64,000 nt of DNA from Cupriavidus taiwanensis. GTDB lineage: Bacteria > Pseudomonadota > Gammaproteobacteria > Burkholderiales > Burkholderiaceae. The notes under the pieces are model-generated. The model searched no databases, was not told the origin of the DNA, and saw nothing but the letters and a program-made list of their open reading frames with translations. Below are positions 62,403 through 64,000 of the stretch, piece after piece. Both the position numbers and the translations under genes were made by a program. How positions within the stretch are numbered: position 1 is the stretch's first letter; every line of letters begins with the position of its first letter. The DNA is taken from NCBI RefSeq assembly GCF_900249755.1, contig NZ_LT976853.1, positions 2,622,157 to 2,686,156 on the forward strand, in the 5' to 3' direction.

Positions 62403-63167
62403 ATGGCCTACGGATTCAGTTTCGGCGGTGTGATCTTCCTGCTGGCACTGCTGGTGATCACCTCGTTCCGCGTGCTGCGCGAATACGAACGCGGCGTGGT
62501 ATTCATGCTCGGGCGCTTCTGGAAGGTCAAGGGGCCCGGGCTGGTGCTGCTGATCCCCGCGGTGCAGCAGATGGTCCGCGTCGACCTGCGCACGGTGGTG
62601 ATGGACGTGCCGCCGCAGGACGTGATCTCGCGTGACAACGTCTCGGTCAAGGTCAATGCGGTGGTGTACTTCCGCGTGGTCGATCCCGAGCGCGCCATCA
62701 TCCAGGTGGCGAATTTCCTCGAGGCCACCAGCCAGCTGGCGCAGACCACGCTGCGCTCGGTGCTGGGCAAGCACGAGCTGGACGAGATGCTGGCCGAGCG
62801 CGAGAAGCTGAACCTGGACATCCAGCAGGCGCTGGATGCGCAGACCGACGGCTGGGGCATCAAGGTCTCCAACGTCGAGATCAAGCACGTCGACCTGAAC
62901 GAGACCATGATCCGCGCGATTGCGCGGCAGGCCGAGGCCGAACGCGAGCGGCGCGCCAAGGTGATCCATGCCGAGGGCGAACTGCAGGCGTCGGAAAAAC
63001 TGCTGGAAGCGGCGCAGATGCTGGCGCGGCAACCGCAGGCAATGCAGCTGCGCTATATGCAGACGCTGACGCAGATCGCGGGGGACAAGAGTTCGACCAT
63101 TGTGTTTCCGCTGCCGATGGAGTTGTTGACGGTGCTGGGCAGCGGCAAAGGCACGCCGGAAAAGTAA
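62403..63167 (+). CDS. Slipin (stomatin/SPFH family) membrane protein
   Basis: A 254-residue SPFH-domain protein. An N-terminal helix (about residues 8-22) anchors it, and the Band 7 domain includes [40 protein letters not shown] and [19 protein letters not shown]. The C-terminal helix ([20 protein letters not shown]) mediates assembly. It is the substrate/partner of the adjacent NfeD protease in homologous systems, and the two-base gap makes co-translation certain in practice. Confidence 0.94.
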   Translation: MAYGFSFGGVIFLLALLVITSFRVLREYERGVVFMLGRFWKVKGPGLVLLIPAVQQMVRVDLRTVVMDVPPQDVISRDNVSVKVNAVVYFRVVDPERAIIQVANFLEATSQLAQTTLRSVLGKHELDEMLAEREKLNLDIQQALDAQTDGWGIKVSNVEIKHVDLNETMIRAIARQAEAERERRAKVIHAEGELQASEKLLEAAQMLARQPQAMQLRYMQTLTQIAGDKSSTIVFPLPMELLTVLGSGKGTPEK

Positions 63168-63168
63168 A

Positions 63169-63198
63169 AAAAGCAGGAAACGCGAGCTTCCTGCTTTT
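63169..63198 (+). terminator. Intrinsic terminator after slipin
   Basis: An 11-bp stem (63169-63179 with 63188-63198) with an eight-base loop and terminal T-run. It may also act on readthrough from alaS. Confidence 0.75.
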
Positions 63199-63228
63199 GT
63201 GACGACGTACATCGACCAGCTGTGTGCT

Positions 63229-63356
63229 CCCTCTCCCGCAAGCGGGAGAGGGTTGGGGTGAGGGCCGGGCGCATCAACGGAGTCAGCCGTTTGCGGTATG
63301 CAAAGGCCTGCCCTCACCCCCTGCCCCTCTCCCGCAAGCGGGAGAGGGGAGCAAAC
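63229..63356. repeat. REPIN-like pair of inverted REP elements, copy C
   Basis: The left unit 63229-63264 has CCCTCTCCCGC-AA-GCGGGAGAGGG followed by TTGGGGTGAGGG. The right unit 63311-63356 is its inverted counterpart, beginning CCCTCACCCC and ending GGGAGCAAAC. The spacer is 46 bp. They lie between the convergent slipin and alaS genes. Confidence 0.9.
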
Positions 63357-63366
63357 CGTCAGCCGA

Positions 63367-64000
63367 TCAAACCTTGCCCGCCACCCATTCGCTGACGCCC
63401 GCCAGCGCCTGCGGCAGCTTGGCCGGCTCGGTGCCGCCAGCCTGCGCCATATCGGGACGGCCGCCGCCCTTGCCCCCCACCTGCTGGGCGACAAAGTTGA
63501 CCAGCTCGCCGGCCTTGACCTTGCCGGTGGCATCGGCGGTGACACCAGCGATCAGGCTGACCTTGCCGTCGGCGACCGCGCCCAGCACGATGGCGGCGCT
63601 CTGCAGCTTGTCCTTGAGCTTGTCCATGGTCTCGCGCAGGGTCTTGACGTCGGCGCCGTCCAGCTGCGCGGCCAGCACCTTCAGGCCCTTGACGTCGACC
63701 GCCTGCGCGGCCAGCTCGTCGCCCTGCGAGGCGGCCAGCTTGCTCTTCAGGCGCTCCAGTTCCTTCTCCAGCGCGCGCACCTGCTCCTGCACCTGGCCGA
63801 TGCGCGGCACCAGTTCAGAAGGCTGCGCCTTCAGCACGGCGGCGGCTTCGTTCAGCTTCGCATCCAGTGCCTGCAGGTAGTGCAGCGCGTTGTCGCCGGT
63901 GATGGCTTCGACGCGGCGGATGCCGGCGGCGACGCCGCCTTCCATCACGATCTTGAACAGGCCGATATCGCCGGTGCGGTGCACGTGGGTGCCGCCGCAC
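63367..64000 (-). CDS. alaS: Alanine--tRNA ligase, C-terminal part
   Basis: The frame runs off the window end; its first visible residues are the [16 protein letters not shown] segment, from the editing domain zinc site. About 210 residues are present. They cover the end of the editing domain, a coiled coil ([19 protein letters not shown]) and the DHHA1 C-terminal domain with [16 protein letters not shown]. The N-terminal aminoacylation domain lies outside the window. The start given by an internal GTG at 63984 is not real. Confidence 0.96.
   Translation of the reverse strand, partial: CGGTHVHRTGDIGLFKIVMEGGVAAGIRRVEAITGDNALHYLQALDAKLNEAAAVLKAQPSELVPRIGQVQEQVRALEKELERLKSKLAASQGDELAAQAVDVKGLKVLAAQLDGADVKTLRETMDKLKDKLQSAAIVLGAVADGKVSLIAGVTADATGKVKAGELVNFVAQQVGGKGGGRPDMAQAGGTEPAKLPQALAGVSEWVAGKV

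Overview
This window looks like ordinary chromosomal backbone from a high-GC betaproteobacterium of the Burkholderiaceae, most probably Cupriavidus (close to C. necator / C. taiwanensis). The grounds are the strong G/C bias at third codon positions, the order rpsU-yqeY-dnaG-rpoD, the long Lys/Ala/Pro-rich N-terminus and acidic insert of RpoD, a propionate CoA-transferase that reads, from memory, like the C. necator Pct, and family markers such as BPSS1780-type, DUF2782 and Bug proteins. I see no prophage, transposase, integrase, CRISPR array or toxin/defence island. Coding density is high and almost every gene has a recognisable family.

Layout. 1-8.5 kb: thyA (5' end outside the window)-folA, convergent with pmbA; darP-mogA divergent from pmbA; a permease; orn; a Ste24-type protease overlapping rsgA; a DUF2007 protein. 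8.5-14 kb: a CobD/CbiB-like membrane protein, a pirin with a divergent LysR regulator, gluQ, rhlE. 14-20 kb: an accessory metabolic patch with a Bug solute-binding protein, pct with its divergent IclR regulator (a clear dyad lies between them), very small ORFs, a DUF1428 protein and a deaminase. 20-22.6 kb: a small lipoprotein and a Tat-exported phospholipase C. 22.6-28.3 kb: the macromolecular-synthesis cluster on the minus strand (rpsU, yqeY, dnaG, rpoD) ending in tRNA-Ile(CAU). 28.4-35.2 kb: a HI0933-type flavoprotein divergent from tsaD, then folE2, dxs, ispA and xseB. 35.2-42 kb: an orphan Rieske oxygenase, an EamA permease, a rhodanese, a ZIP metal transporter, a Tat-exported dienelactone hydrolase and a type II NADH dehydrogenase. 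42-55.3 kb: polA, a LOG-family gene whose start overlaps that of polA, DUF2782-thrB-BPSS1780, uvrD, valS and galU. 55.3-64 kb: tusA-like, a Nudix hydrolase, threonine aldolase, a tautomerase, class II aldolase, an MFS permease with a divergent LysR regulator, an nfeD-slipin pair and the 3' part of alaS.

Functional themes are folate/thymidylate synthesis (thyA, folA, folE2), isoprenoid precursor synthesis (dxs, ispA), transcription, replication and repair (rpoD, dnaG, polA, uvrD, xseB), translation (valS, alaS, gluQ, tsaD, rpsU, rsgA, tRNA-Ile) and a few catabolic or transport modules, each with its own divergent regulator.

The signals not explained by the genes are: REP/REPIN-like palindromes confined to three convergent intergenic gaps; a 15-bp tandem repeat that adds a PAADT-repeat tail to oligoribonuclease; a structured 390-bp region upstream of the Rieske gene; tRNA-Ile(CAU) embedded in the 3' end of the rpoD transcript; and two unannotated-looking small ORFs. 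I do not see convincing evidence of a wholly new multi-gene system. Promoter calls are by eye and mostly rest on the -10 element only.
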